A DNA stretch of 64,000 nucleotides from Bipolaris cookei (lineage: Eukaryota > Ascomycota > Dothideomycetes > Pleosporales > Pleosporaceae): positions 1 to 64,000 of the forward strand of contig NRSV01000056.1 of NCBI GenBank assembly GCA_002286855.1. Reading direction: 5' to 3'. Below the pieces are notes generated by a model. It did no database searches and was not told the origin of the DNA. It was given only the letters and a program-made list of their open reading frames with translations. Both the position numbers and the translations under genes were made by a program. How positions within the stretch are numbered: position 1 is the first letter of the stretch; every line of letters starts with the position of its first letter. Shown piece by piece: positions 45,801 to 57,339 of this stretch.

Positions 45801-46021
45801 AGACGTGTTGGCAACGTTAGAGGAGGGCCAGCCTGGGGTTGGTTGTCGTCTTGGTCGAGCAGTAGTCGTTGCTGTTCAGCAGTATCGAGGGGCAGGCCGA
45901 GCTCTTCTTCGGGCTCAGCTTCGATGACTGGAAAATCAGCACTCGAGTTTCCAATCAGCTCGGCCTCATCCACTACCGGGGGTGGCAGTGGTTGTTCGCC
46001 AGGTACGTCGTGGTTCTCCAT
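42877..46021 (-). CDS. FAR11: Far11/STRIP-type subunit of the STRIPAK complex
   Basis: Scaffold subunit of the striatin-interacting phosphatase and kinase complex, at the ER/nuclear envelope in fungi and needed for sexual development, cell fusion and cell-cycle arrest signals. Exons 46021-44123 and 44049-42877 give 1023 residues. After an acidic, Pro-rich N-terminus (PPAPPGPPPDT) the N1221 domain begins about residue 115 (PYAFSYDDASSFEEELEEWF). The C-terminal half is the DUF3402 region and includes the hydrophobic SLIIVLIKAILAHVTALV segment formed across the intron. The start is the first ATG in frame (MENHDVPGEQ). Longer readings upstream have no ATG. Length is typical (about 1000). The C-terminus (GWQDLQVEGW) might be extended by further splicing. 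Confidence 0.9.
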
Positions 46022-46731
46022 GTCCGTTTGCGACAAGTGCTTAAATTGTGAAATAGTAGGCCGTGGGGATAGACGAGTCGTGCCCACCACATGCGGGACA
46101 CAGGTTTACATGCGGTTCATGACTGCTTGGTAGATTGCTAGGAGCACATGGAAGGAACGCGTGTGGCCGCAATTTGAAGAAGGTGAGTCGCTGTATGGAT
46201 GCAGGTGGGGGTGAGAATACGCCATCGGCTCATACATAGGCAGGGTTTCGCTAGCGCGACTCGACTGATAGCCAACATCACTTTCCTTCCATCATTGCAC
46301 GACAACTAAGATGAAGCAGAGTACAGAATTTCCATGTTACTGGAGATTAGCTCGTCTAGCTGTGAACGTGTCGCTCAACATTCCAACAAAAATATATATG
46401 TATATAACAACATGAAATAAAACAAAGCCACCATAACCTGCAAGTATAAGGAGCCCATACCCGCACAGCGATTACTATCGGGCTGATGCAGACAATCAAA
46501 CGACAGCCCGTGTGCTCAAGCGAGCGAGACTTGCACTCCCGTACGCCGAGTCAAAAGTAAGCCTTGATCAGCACTACACGTGCCAATGAAAGACAACAGG
46601 GGGGGGGGTGGGTTAAACGCCACCACAGAAAAGAAGCGCACATGTATATCGCGAGAGTAACAAAAACTTCGTCAGCATCGTGTCGAAAGAACATGTTCCA
46701 CTAAAGGGCTCAAAGAAGCAAAATATCCACT
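46022..46731. other. Intergenic between CBF1 and FAR11
   Basis: 3' flank of CBF1 and 5' flank of FAR11. A short G run is at 46601-46612. No gene seen. Confidence 0.5.
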
Positions 46732-47669
46732 CTAGATTGGATTTGCCCCCGTTTGCTCGCCGTTTTCTTGGCGTTCTTTGATTTCGTCAGGCAGGATGCC
46801 ATTGTTCTCGCACGCGCGCTTATAAATCTGGCACTCGTCCCATGCACGTTGGCACTCTGCTTTGAACTTGTCACAGCTGGCGCTAAGCTCAGTGATGGCC
46901 TGCTCAGTCAATAGCTTCTCAAGCGTCCATTTTTCAATATTTTGCTGCTCGTTCTCCTTGAGCTGAGTTATAAACTGTACAGCGCGCTGAAGGATCGACC
47001 CCTTGTTCTTCTCGCAGCCTGGAACAATCTTGGCGAGTTCGTTGATGCCCTCGTTGATTGTCTCGCGACGGCGGCGCTCAACTGTATTCAGGTTAGTAGT
47101 GGAATTCTTCAAGTACGAGAAAAAGAAGTGAACGCACCTTCTTTGTGATTGTCCCTCCGCACCTTGTGCCACTCTTCTGTGCCAACCTGGGGCTTGTGGG
47201 TGGCGCTTTGCGGCGGCGAGTCGCTGGACGCTGCTTGACCAGGGCGGCCCGTCTGTGTTGCAGCCTTGAGGGCCTCGAGACTGAAATCCTGCATGCCCGT
47301 TTGTTGTTGGTTATGGTCGCCCATTCCAAACGAGCCGTCACCAGAATTTTGCGGCTGGAATTGGAGCTCGGTCGCCTGGGGCACTGTCATCTGGTGGTAG
47401 GCAAGGGCAGCGGCTGCGGTATCGCCCACACTGGCCGTGTTGGTGCCGCCATTATGGTGCACGTCAAACTGCTGTTGCATGTCGTCGTCAGCAGCGTTGT
47501 GCGCGGCAAGGAACGAGGCGGTGGCCTGGTCAGTCAAGTCGTTGTTGGAGTTGTGGGGTGCGGGTCGATTGATGCCTTGGTCACGCGTGTCGCGCTTTCG
47601 CTTGTTGGTGTGGACACTGTTGTGGGCATCCAACTTGCTGTCGGTCGGGTAGCCGGCAGTATCCGCCAT
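46732..47669 (-). CDS. CBF1: Cbf1-type basic helix-loop-helix transcription factor
   Basis: E-box (CACGTG) binding nuclear regulator. In yeasts the homologue binds centromere CDEI and MET gene promoters. Exons 47669-47138 and 47081-46732 give 293 residues. The N-terminal 165 residues are Gln/Asn/Ala-rich and disordered. The bHLH begins with EEWHKVRRDNHKEVERRRRE, in which the His, Glu and Arg contacts for CACGTG are kept, followed by INELAKIVPGCEKNKGSILQ and QFITQLKENEQQ. A leucine-zipper-like C-terminal coiled coil follows (KLLTEQAITELSASCDKFKA). The intron splits the basic region between KE and VE, as is common in this family. The start is the ATG at 47669 (MADTAGYP). Gln-rich regions upstream are not part of the protein. 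Confidence 0.93.
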
Positions 47670-48082
47670 GGTATCTGACAAGGAAGGGATGGGAGGGGTA
47701 TTAAAAGAGGGCGAGGTCAAAGCAGGTGTGAGCAGTACTGCAAACTAGACACTGCGCAAAAGGGACCGGCGCGTGAATGCCAGGTCCGCGCCAAGGACGG
47801 GACAAGGGTGGGAAGCAGAGATGGCGATGTAGTGGCGTCACAGCGTCGTATTGAGCAAAACGCAATGCAGTTGCGCCGTTGTGGGTGGGTAGGTAGGTAG
47901 AGAGGGAGGGAGGCTTGAGTGGGCAACAAGGTGCGAGGGTTGGCGGTGGTTGGTGGAGTGAGGCAGGACAGGACAGACGCGCTCGAATGGTAAGCCGCAG
48001 GCGCAATACAACCGAGGCGGGGGAGTCGGAGCCGCGAACGCTTTGCCCGCCAGTTCACGCGCAAAGCCAAGAGAGAAAGTAG

Positions 48083-48127
48083 GCGCAGTCGCAGTCGCAG
48101 TCGCAGCCGCAGTTGCAGGCGCAGATG
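48083..48127. repeat. GCAGTC-type hexamer repeat
   Basis: Degenerate tandem of CGCAGT/CGCAGC units in the CBF1 upstream region. Confidence 0.8.
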
Positions 48128-49632
48128 CAAGACGCAGCAGATGGTCTGGCAGTTATGCGCTTAGCATGAACAGTCTGTGTTCGACAAACGTTAGCATGGG
48201 TGCAGGCAGATGAATGAGATCTAATCCAGGTGGTGCAAGAGCAGTCTCCCCCGCAAGCAGGCGATTGGGCGCATCCAGTCTCGCGTCGCCCGTGAGAGGC
48301 AGCTGTCAGGACGCAAAGGAGGGCCGGCTCATAGTGCAATGGCCGGTGGGTGGCAACGAGGCGCACAAGAGGAGTCGTGCGTCGTTTCGTCGTGGATGCG
48401 CGTCTCCATGATGTGGTTGCGGGATGCGGAGCAACATGGCCGCCACCAAACACTCTTCTCCCTCTCATCTACTCTTCCCCTCTTCCACGAGGGCATCGAG
48501 CGGGCGCAGGTGACGGTCGCAGGCGGCATCGCAAGTCGTGAAGAAGAAAAGAAAAAGACGGGAGCGAGAAGGCGCTGGTGGAGGCACAAGGTGCGCAGGA
48601 GAGCAAGAAAGCGGCCGTACGGGTCCAACTCACCAAGTCGGTTTCGTCGATTGGTTTGGTAACGTGATGTCGAGTAAGATTAACAAAACGGCCTTTGCAC
48701 TGGGTCGATGTCTGCGCTGGTGACCAAAAGACAACGACAGGTTTTTTTGCGAAGGCCCAGGAAAAACGAGAGTGCCGAAAAATGAAAGCAAAACAGTTCT
48801 CTTACCTTGAGTATTTCAGCGCCCCGAAATGGACTTTGTTGTAGGACTATCAGCACAGCAGCAACGAGGGCTTTGGATCACGAGGAAGAAGAAGGTCACG
48901 AGGAAGAGGCGACGCTATCTATCGAGGCATGGGCTCCCAAGGGGCCACTTGGAATCGAACCGAAACCTGGCGGGCCCCCGGCCGACGAATCAGCGCCGGG
49001 GCTGATCACTATGCAGCCTTCCCCACTCGCCAGCCCGCCATGCCTCCCACCACCAGAGCACACTGTGCGTCCATGGAGCCTGAGTGGATCAGCGCCCTGT
49101 CGCCGCTCTCCCTCTCCCTTCTCGCTCTCTCTATCTATCCCTGTCCCGCATCCCCAACCGAGTCGTCGTGGATCACCGAACAAGACAAGACGCGGCGTCG
49201 CGCTTTCTGGTCCGAGGCTGATTGACCGCGCCGGACCAACACATCTACCACCCATCAATCTGTCCTGCTTACTACCCATGAACCACAACCGCATTGTCCA
49301 TCCATCAGGCCCGCCCGCTTGCCCGCCTCGCAGTCGCCCAGCCCAGTCCAGCCCGGCCACTGCACGGGTGACACCCCGACACCCCTCTAGACTACCCTTG
49401 GCTCACCCGACATCTCCAGCAAGCATTCACATGGCTGTGTCAGAAACCGACGTATGGCATGTGACACACTACGCCCCCCACATTCTGCCGCCTACCGCCA
49501 ATGGCCGCCTTGCCCCTTTTGCTCTTGGACCCGTCATGCAATCCGGCCCATCAACTCGCTCATCGCGACCTCTTCCTCCCATCTTGGCCATATTTCCATC
49601 TTGACCTCGTCTTGCAAACACTGTATGCCTTA

Positions 49633-49660
49633 TTTGTTTGTTTGTTTGTTTGTTTGTTTT
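49633..49660. repeat. (TTTG)n microsatellite
   Basis: About six TTTG units followed by a T run. Confidence 0.9.
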
Positions 49661-50031
49661 TTTAAAAAAAAATCTCCGTGTATAAAAACAGAGTTTTATT
49701 GCCTTCAAACTACCATGCTTAATCCGAACCCATTATCACCTGTTTCCAACCCTCTGATACATACATACACGCCATGCCTACGTAATCAAGCGTGGCTTGC
49801 ACGCAACGATCCCAAGACTCTAACCCCAGAATCACCTAACATGTCACTCTCTGGCTATCGAATTCCCCAAACCCCAAAAACCCATCCGTCTATGCCCATG
49901 TTCCCTCTATTATCCCACTCAATATATTACTTTCGTCGTTTAGGCGCTCTAGACGCAAGGGTCTTAGACAAGCCACCAAACCGCAGAAGGGGGTTGGTGG
50001 GTGGGTGGGGGAGGAGAGCAAACAAGCACAT

Positions 50032-50033
<2 letters not shown>

Positions 50034-50062
<29 letters not shown>
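50034..50062. repeat. (AC)n microsatellite
   Basis: About 14 uninterrupted AC dinucleotides. Confidence 0.95.
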
Positions 50063-50064
<2 letters not shown>

Positions 50065-50505
50065 AACTGTTTCCCCCGGTCACAAGGCAGGCAGAGCGTG
50101 TTTGTGTGTGGATACGGGGGTTTCTCGTATTCTTCTCTTCCTTGCGGAACGGGCTATTTTCTTACTCGCTGGCATGAGAGGTTTCAAAACTGTTTGTCGC
50201 ACTTCTTTCTTCAAACATGACATGGGTTGTTCTCGTGTGACTGAGCTGTTATCCATGTCCCTGGCGGGCCTAGTGATATGCTACATACGACATGCAAAAC
50301 GACTTAGTGCTTGTTGAGCGAGAAGCATGATTGCAGGGAGGGGGGGTGAGGTTTTCCTTGTCTGCATCGAGGTGCTGCTGTTGCTGCCGCCGCTCCCTAG
50401 CGCCACTTGGGTGTGTCTATCTGTAGATATCATCGATACTGCTATTCTTGTTGTTTCTGTTGTGGCAAAATCTGCAACTCTGGCTGATCCCCGGACGTAT
50501 TGATA

Positions 50506-50551
50506 GTGGTGGTGGTGGTGGTGGCGGCGGTGATAATGATGATGATGATGA
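50506..50551. repeat. (GGT)n / (GAT)n trinucleotide repeats
   Basis: A GGT/GGC run is followed at once by GAT units. Polymorphism is likely. Confidence 0.9.
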
Positions 50552-51066
50552 GTGCACTGCAGTTACATCTCCTACAATCGTTTCTGCTCACTTAGTTAAT
50601 ACGACCGCCCTCTCGGCGAATTCTCTAGTAACACCGATATTTCTGTTGCTGCTAGTCATGCTTCATCTTGTTCATCCGTTCAATGCGCCAGGCGGACGTG
50701 CTCAAGTGGCGTCAACCTACTCTCACCACACCTGTGTTTCGGCATCATGCTTCCATTGCTTCAACCCATGAACCATTTTGTTCATGTGACAGTCGTTTAG
50801 ATGTAGTTGCAGCTCTCAATCATGCAGCACTAGAACAAAAAAGGGTTCTTGCAGACATAATGAGCAGGTGTGCCAAGACATGCAACACGCTCTTGACTGC
50901 TCTTATCCCAAATACGTCGATGACAAAATATATTGGATGACTCATCGTACTTCGACTTCTGGCGGACTACTTTCCCTTTCTCTATTGTGTAGTAAACTCC
51001 AAGGTGTTTTTAAGCATAGTAGCTTCGCGTGTGTAGTGACATGTACACTGCCACTCTACTATGTAA

Positions 51067-52176
51067 TTACTCGAACTTTATAGTATTAACCAAACTCCCA
51101 ATCCCCTTGACATAAATCTCCACCACATCCCCGTCCTTCAGAAACCCCTTTGGCTCCATGAAAATCCCAACTCCACTCGGCGTTCCCGTCAAAATCACCG
51201 TGCCAGCCCTAAGTGTCGTACCGCGACTGAGATGCTCGATAATCTGGCCAACGGTATAAATCATATCATCGGTGCCCGTCTCCTGCCTCTTCTCGCCATT
51301 AACTTTGGTCCAGTACGTCAGCGCATGCGGGTCTGGTACGATGGCGGGACTCGCAATGCAAGGGCCGATGGGGGCAAACTTGTCAAATGACTTTGCATAG
51401 CCGAATTGACCGCCAGACACGGATGCGGGCATCTGGTAGTTGCGGGCTGAGACGTCATTGCCGACGGTGTAGCCCAGGACATACGAGGCGTAGTCTGCCG
51501 CGGCGACGTTTTTGCAATCGCGTCCGATGATGACGCCGAGTTCGCCTTCGTAGTCTAGTTGGGATTGGCAGCTCGTGTGGATGAGTATGTCGTCTAGGGG
51601 ACCTGCGAGCGCGTCGCTGGGTTTTGTGAAGATGACTGGGTTTTCGGGGATTTGGAGCTACAAGAAGGAGAGGTGGTTAGTATACAATATGGTGGTAGGA
51701 TTTGGTGCCGTACATTGCATTCTTGGGCGTGCTTGCGGTAGTTGAGTCCGACGCAGAGAATAATGTTTGTAGTAGGAAGTGGGCTTAGTAGCTACAATGC
51801 GTATTGAATCAGTTCTGTTCTATAAAATTTTTGATACAAAAGCATTCATCGAACATGCCTTTGAAACTGTGGCCTTGCTGCCCGTCTTCTTGAACCCACT
51901 CTTCACATCGCCCTCAAGCACTTCGACGGTACTCCCTTGTATCTCCTTCGTAGGTACTTCTTTCTCCAGATTACCATACACTGTCTTGCCCTCGGCATCC
52001 TCAAATCGAATCAACCGCTCAAAAGCCGCCATGATTCTGCCAGCTGTACTAAAATATGCCTGTACCGGGTTCACTGATGAGACTCTATGGTGAGGAGTGG
52101 CGTAATGACAAGCAAGCACTGGCTTGGGAATAATGCGTGTGCAGTGGACAAGAGCTCGTATGGGCAAAGAAAACAT
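51067..52176 (-). CDS. Fumarylacetoacetate hydrolase (FAH) family protein
   Basis: Metal-dependent C-C hydrolase or decarboxylase of the FAH fold (acylpyruvase/FAHD1-like). Exons 52176-51859, 51791-51714 and 51657-51067 give 328 residues. Family motifs: CVGLNYRKHAQE, the metal ligands in DYEGELGVIIGRD (two Glu) and GNDVSARN (Asp), FDKFAPIGP, and TGTPSGVGIF near the C-terminus. The first intron is best read with a GC donor (AAG|GCATGT at 51858-51857), giving TVSKLLSPLPTTN. A GT alternative leaves a 46-nt intron and inserts eight residues. The N-terminal 48 residues before MAAFERLIRF are basic and lack acids, resembling a mitochondrial presequence, so a second start at ATG 52032 is possible. 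Substrate cannot be fixed. Confidence 0.88.
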
Positions 52177-52632
52177 GTGTGAGTCTAAGCAACTTGGATT
52201 ATAAATGGCTTATGAACAATTGCGGGCGCACAATGGCGCGTTCGCGGAATGTGGAGTATGCTCAACGAGGCAACCTCCCCCCCACCCCACATACGCGGAG
52301 CTGACGTTCGGCATTTCCTCGTGCGATGGTCCGAGAGAGCCGACCAGTAATGATCCTACGTACTCACGGGACTACGCGTCATTTTCAGGCTTGATGGGAA
52401 CGGACGTTTTTCCGGACTATATACTTTTACCCTGAATAGTCTGGTCAAAGACGACAGCATAGTCACATGAAAACAACACAGAATGTGAGTGAGAGTGGTG
52501 TGGGAGTGTAAAGCTCAACCTCGAACCAATCTTGCAATTGGCGCTTCCAGCGCGTGGGTATTTTCTTACAGTCTATCCGCTCTGATAAATCGCTCTCGCT
52601 AGCAAACTTCAAGGTTGGGTATGGATTCTACC
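52177..52632. other. Intergenic between FAH-family gene and SSL1
   Basis: Short spacer holding the FAH promoter and the SSL1 3' flank (both genes on the minus strand). No gene seen. Confidence 0.55.
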
Positions 52633-54123
52633 TCAACCACTCATCTCTACATCCCCATTGCTTGTAGTAGCCGCCTCAGGATCCAGCCTTCCCAGGCATC
52701 CTGGGCAGTTATGCAGTACCATATGCGCAAACATATCACAGTCAATGCAAAAGTGACTCTCACAAGCCCTACATTCATACCTGCCACTTTCACTAGCTTT
52801 CTGCTCCTCGCTATCATCGTCGTGCTTTTTGGTGACTTTTGCTTCAGAGCCTCGTTGGGCTTCACCGTTCTCTTTGGTAATGCTCGGTGAGTTGCCGAAG
52901 GCAGCTAAGCAGCCTACGCACTGTTTACTGCCCATCTCACGGGCGCGCGACCACGACACTGTGGCCCAATTGCGGAGGGGGAAGAGATGGTGATACGAGC
53001 GTGCCAGGTGAGTGGAGAGGAGGAGTGTGAGTTGGCATGAGGGACAAGTGATGGGTAGAGAGCAAACTTTTGCGCTGCACCGAGAGCATGTATAGCCGCC
53101 CATTGTCAAGTTTCCGTGACATGCACACATGGTCAATTGATCTTCTACTACCCGCGACGGGAAGCCCATCATCATTAGCGCAGCGGCTGACTGTGAAGAT
53201 TGGGCTGTCGTTGCTGGCGCAGTCTTATCTGTAACCAGAGGCTGTCGGATGACAGGTGGTGTCGTTGTGGCTAGGAGCAATTCCCGAAGCATCTCTTGAT
53301 CTGTGGCAATTGTGTATTCGGATTCGTCGCCTGCGTTGGTTCGCTTGACAATCTCGGTGCATATTTTGAGGCGTGCGCCCATACCAATGATACTGACCCG
53401 TATCCGGTCCCTCACACACGCCTTGACAGACTGGTGAATGTCGCCAGGGTCCAGACTCAGCAGGCTGCCAAAGACGACGATGACCTCTCGTGTGCCATGA
53501 CTGGGCGTATGGTAGAGTGTTGCTCTCGCTAACTCGAGAGCATTCTGCAGACTGGGCGAGCCTTTGGGCTCCTTGCCATCATCCTTACTTCTCAGACCTT
53601 GTATCGCCGCGACGTGCTCAGCCGGGTTACCAGACAGCTCTGAGACGCGTATGCAGACGCCGTCGTGCATGCCCAGAACGCTCATTTGGGATATAGGGTT
53701 CTGCTCGAAGAACTCGCGAATGTAGTCTTGCGTGTAGTTGATCATGGTGATGAAACGGTTGGGGCGCATGTCCTTTTCTAGCATGGCTTCTGATAGATCC
53801 AGCACCAGTACGACATGTCTTATTATGCCACGCTGAAATGGCTTGGTGTCTTTACGTAACCGCTTGCGCTTGCGCTCCTCTTCTCGCTCTTGTACACTCT
53901 GCCCCAGACTACCATCATCTGCTGCCTGTATCGTCTTCTCCACCGTCCGCGAGTATTCCGTCTCCCATGCCTTCCTTTGAGGTGCTTCCTTGACTGGTAC
54001 CTCCACCTTTCGCCTCTTGGTAGCCGCCGTGGACTGCGCGCGCGTGTTCGAGGCGCTGTCCTTGTTGCCAATGTAATCGTCATCAGACACCTCGTCCTCA
54101 AAGTCGTAATCGGAATCAGCCAT
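52633..54123 (-). CDS. SSL1: TFIIH core subunit Ssl1 (p44/GTF2H2 homologue)
   Basis: Structural subunit of TFIIH, acting in RNA polymerase II initiation and nucleotide excision repair, where it stimulates the Rad3/XPD helicase. Single exon, 496 residues. An acidic N-terminus (DSDYDFEDEVSDDDY) is followed by the family start TEYSRTVEKTIQ (about residue 55) and the Ssl1/vWA domain (about 95-290: RHVVLVLDLSEAMLEKDMRP, VIVVFGSLLSLDPGDI). The first zinc region follows (CACHGNLTMGGYTCSRC, CPSCQLTLL, about 335-375) with LARSYHHLFPL after it, then a C4C4 RING-like end (CRACESHFCIDCD, HNCPGC). A charged insert of about 35 residues (residues 415-450) separates Cys pairs of the last module. All expected Cys are present. 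Confidence 0.97.
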   Translation of the reverse strand: MADSDYDFEDEVSDDDYIGNKDSASNTRAQSTAATKRRKVEVPVKEAPQRKAWETEYSRTVEKTIQAADDGSLGQSVQEREEERKRKRLRKDTKPFQRGIIRHVVLVLDLSEAMLEKDMRPNRFITMINYTQDYIREFFEQNPISQMSVLGMHDGVCIRVSELSGNPAEHVAAIQGLRSKDDGKEPKGSPSLQNALELARATLYHTPSHGTREVIVVFGSLLSLDPGDIHQSVKACVRDRIRVSIIGMGARLKICTEIVKRTNAGDESEYTIATDQEMLRELLLATTTPPVIRQPLVTDKTAPATTAQSSQSAAALMMMGFPSRVVEDQLTMCACHGNLTMGGYTCSRCSAKVCSLPITCPSCQLTLLLSTHLARSYHHLFPLRNWATVSWSRAREMGSKQCVGCLAAFGNSPSITKENGEAQRGSEAKVTKKHDDDSEEQKASESGRYECRACESHFCIDCDMFAHMVLHNCPGCLGRLDPEAATTSNGDVEMSG

Positions 54124-54771
54124 GGCTTGCGTTTAGCTCGACGGCTTGGGTACAATACGTTCGGAGCTTAGTCGCGAGATGTCTAGTATCACAGGCGGTC
54201 GCAGAGGCGAATGGGAGTGGCTGCAGGCAGGCTGGCGAGCTTCGGCTAGAGTGCGCATTCGCAATATACGGTGTCAAAGGAAGTAACAGGCGTCGTGTGC
54301 TGCCGAGCAAAAGGTCGTTCGATGACGATGAGCGTTCAGTCCCGCATGTTCAGAGATGCGGGAGCAGGGATGGGAGGCGATGATTTGTTTTTGTCAAGGA
54401 CTATGGTTTTTAGCAGACTTAAAGTTTCCAAACGTTTTGGAGGTTTAGAAGGGTTCACAGTGAACGGTTCACGGTAGACGGATAATCCTGGACCCACATT
54501 GGGAGTTGGAGCTTGTGGCGCACGTAATAGGCTGAACGCGCATTCACGTTTTTGAATGTGAAAAAAAAACAAAGACCAAAGTAAATACATATCTATATCA
54601 ATAAGATCGATTTAGCAAACATTATGTATATCGTAACAGAAGCCGGCATGACGCATCGAATGCGTCCAAGGGAGCCTCAAAATGGTATATGCTGTGCCTG
54701 AAACAAAAACCTCCAATCATAAAAACATTACGCCGTTGCTTTTGCAGTTTCAACATGACCACTATATCCTC
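54124..54771. other. Intergenic between SSL1 and the Chs7-family gene
   Basis: 650 bp spacer with no recognised gene or repeat. Confidence 0.55.
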
Positions 54772-56019
54772 CTAAGTATATGTTCCGGCCACCGTGGGCA
54801 TTGGCCAGTCGTCCTCGGTAATGCTTGACCAAAACACCCAGACCATGACAACGGCCAGGAGTGTGAAAAGCGTTTCAAATAATCCTCCATTGATTTTGCC
54901 ATCGGAACCGTTGCAAATATGGACACTGATGACGTATTGGAAAATCTGCGCAATGGCGAACAACAGGGCAGCCGCGATAAGATATACTGATGATGCAGAT
55001 TAGCGGATGCGCAATTTACATCATTGACAAGAGCACTTACGCATGGGTTTGCGCTCGCCGAGGACGCGCAAGACCAGGAAGGCCTCGAGAAGGAAGAAGA
55101 CGACGATGAATAACAAGGGTACAAGCTGGTAGAGCGTGTACAGAGCATATGCCTTGTTTGGCGCGTTGAGAGTCGAGTCCCAGTAACCGGTCCAACCGAG
55201 TCCAGTATCAAGAGCAATGTAGCCGGTACCGATAAAAACAATAATTGCCGAGCCCAAGAGAAGACCAATGGACACCGCTGTACCATCATCAAGAAGTTGA
55301 TAGCCCACAGCGCCGTTGAGCATAAGTATCCAAGAAGTTGCGGTGATGGCAGCAATATGAATGGCAACAAAAACCTGCACAAAGATTAAATGGCATTCAG
55401 GACTGCGGAAGCGGACAACGTACGATGCGGACCTTGTCGTTGAGAGGGAACCCGCCAATGGTGAATATTTCGCAAATGGATATGATCATGTAGCCGATAA
55501 GGAAAATCTGCATTTCCCTACGCGCATGGTTAGTCGAGGCCCCGACAACATCATGGACAAGTACGTACCTTCTGCCGACTGCAGCCTTCTTCCTTTGCGA
55601 TCGCCATAGTAGGAAAAGAGAAACGAGCAAAGCAATGGCGCATAGTAATATGGACCCTGAGAGTGTGAGCAAGAAGGCGATTTTTGGGAGCGGCAGGCGC
55701 ACATACCCAAATTATGCAAATTGCGACCCCCGCCGACGGGAAAGCCTCGCAGGGTGCAGCCGTCCTGCCATCCGTTGTTGTTTTTGGTGGACGCTGGGTT
55801 GAAGAGCTATGGAGAGAAAGCGGTTAGCGGGTTGAGGGCGAAAAAGGCAGGCGCAAAGGGGCAGAGTGTCAGCAACGTACATAACAAACTGTAAGAAGTC
55901 AGCATTGAATAAATTTACAGGTGCAGAATGCAGGGCAGGGGCGTCGTACCTGGCAGAGTGCTCCATTGGTTGCCCGAATCTCTGCAAAAGTCTGCAAACT
56001 CGCCGTAGGAATTGACCAT
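54772..56019 (-). CDS. Chs7-family membrane protein (chitin synthase export chaperone-like)
   Basis: Polytopic ER-type membrane protein. The best-known family member, Chs7, helps chitin synthase III leave the ER. Seven exons give 302 residues: 56019-55950, 55888-55881, 55806-55707, 55656-55569, 55517-55424, 55374-55041 and 54986-54772. The short N-terminus has a Cys-containing MVNSYGEFADFCRDSG typical of the family, then about seven helices, including ILLCAIALLVSLFLLW, EMQIFLIGYMIISICEIFTI and SWILMLNGAVGYQLLDDGT (the conserved N-G-x-x-G-(F/Y)-Q-L block). The end is FETLFTLLAVVMVWVFWSSI. Exon 2 is only 8 nt, and skipping it brings a stop. It may be a paralogue rather than the orthologue of Chs7, since the N-terminal half is divergent. 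Confidence 0.85.
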
Positions 56020-56621
56020 GTTTGCTGTTTACTGCTAGGGCGAGCGGAGCGCAGCCCTGGAGACAGGCGCGTCGGGTCTGTGCAGGAGGGCGGGATCAGT
56101 CTCTGGAGAGACGGCAGAGACAGACGGGCGCAATGGCGATGGATAGCGGGCGTGAGTTGGGCGGGCGGCGTGGAGGGTTTGGTGTTGAGAGGGAGACGGC
56201 GAGGGATGATACGCACAGCAACGTCGCCGGGCGGGCGTGGCTGGGGAGCTTCCTTGAAACGATGCACGAAGCCAAGCTTTGGGGGTTTGGGTGCCGGGTG
56301 GGTGGGGGCAGTTTGCCAGTTTGTATGGCTGGGAGGATGGGCGGATGGGCGGATGGGCGCGAGGTTGGCTAGGGCGGTGTTTGGGAGCGGGGGGCGGAGA
56401 TTGAGGCGTGGGAAGGGCAATTCGGGGCCGTTGATGCAAAGGAGGGCGGAGGCTTCTGTTCTGCTGCAATGCTAATTACTCTCACTCGACGACCAAGCCT
56501 GACGCGTGAGGTGGAACAATGGCGAGCAAAGACGTTTAATCTCGCGCGCAGCCAATGGCGGGTGGCTGCTCTGGCGCTACTGCGTCTCCACCATGTCGGG
56601 GCCGTGCGCTGAGCGGCAGCA

Positions 56622-56661
56622 TAGCAGAGCCTAGCAGAGCCCAGCAGAGCCCAGCAGAGCC
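56622..56661. repeat. 10-bp tandem repeat (4 copies of (T/C)AGCAGAGCC)
   Basis: Four perfect-length units in direct order, differing only at the first base. Confidence 0.9.
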
Positions 56662-56858
56662 ACCAGCGCCCAAACAGGGCACGGCGCTGGCCGTGCAGAA
56701 CAGGCGGCCCTGCCGTTCGCTGCCATTCTTTTTGGTCGTTCGGGGCAGCACGCTACACATATGTCGCCATTGTCGTCGTATCTGGGAGCGGCGCTCGTGT
56801 GGCATGGTGCGGAAAAAAGGAGGGCCATGTCTGCTGTCTGCGTGTTTCACTGACGGCG

Positions 56859-56950
56859 AGCGTGCAGCGTGCAGCGTACAGCGTGCAGCGTGCATCCGGT
56901 TACTGGCTGCTGGCTGCTGGCGGCTGGCGGCTGGCTGCTGGGCGGCTGCT
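56859..56950. repeat. GCGTGCA and GGCTGCT tandem repeats
   Basis: Two adjoining degenerate arrays: GCGTGCA/GCGTACA units, then GGCTGCTGGC-type units. Confidence 0.85.
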
Positions 56951-57339
56951 GCATCGCTGGTGCGGGCCTGGCGGTGAAATGACGTCTGACATCTGCCGGC
57001 CAAAGCAGACAAGACTGACTTATATGCATGTACCGACATTTGCAGTAAGTATCGAAGTAAGTAGATGCAAAAAATACGCCTGCCACGATGATATACGCGC
57101 ACATGCGGAATCGATCGACCGACCGACACGGCATTGTTGCAGCCATGGCCCTTGCCTGCTTGCCCTGTCCTCGTCCCGCAATCTCTCTATTCTGGTAAAC
57201 ATGTCAGACATGGCCGTACTATGCGTATGCGTACATGGGTACAGCAAGGCAGGGCAGTCCGCCAGGCATGTGACCGACAGCCGCCTCATCTTGAATGCCG
57301 CCACAAGGGCACACTGCACGCTGCACACTACACACTATT

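Larger units (their letters stand above)
47670..51066. other. Long intergenic region with low-complexity DNA
   Basis: CBF1 promoter side followed by about 3.4 kb without a supported gene. Long frames at 48807-49604 are GC-rich and Pro/Ser/Arg-biased and overlap on both strands, so they look like composition artefacts. Several simple repeats are listed separately. Confidence 0.5.

Noticed and set aside
48950..48965. GGTTCGATTCC on the minus strand, resembling a tRNA B box
   Set aside because: The T stem does not pair properly and no acceptor stem or anticodon arm can be built around it.
48807..49604. 265-codon frame on the plus strand with an overlapping 154-codon frame on the minus strand
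   Set aside because: Composition is dominated by Pro, Ser and Arg in GC-rich DNA. No domain, no clear start context and both strands open, so it is probably an artefact.
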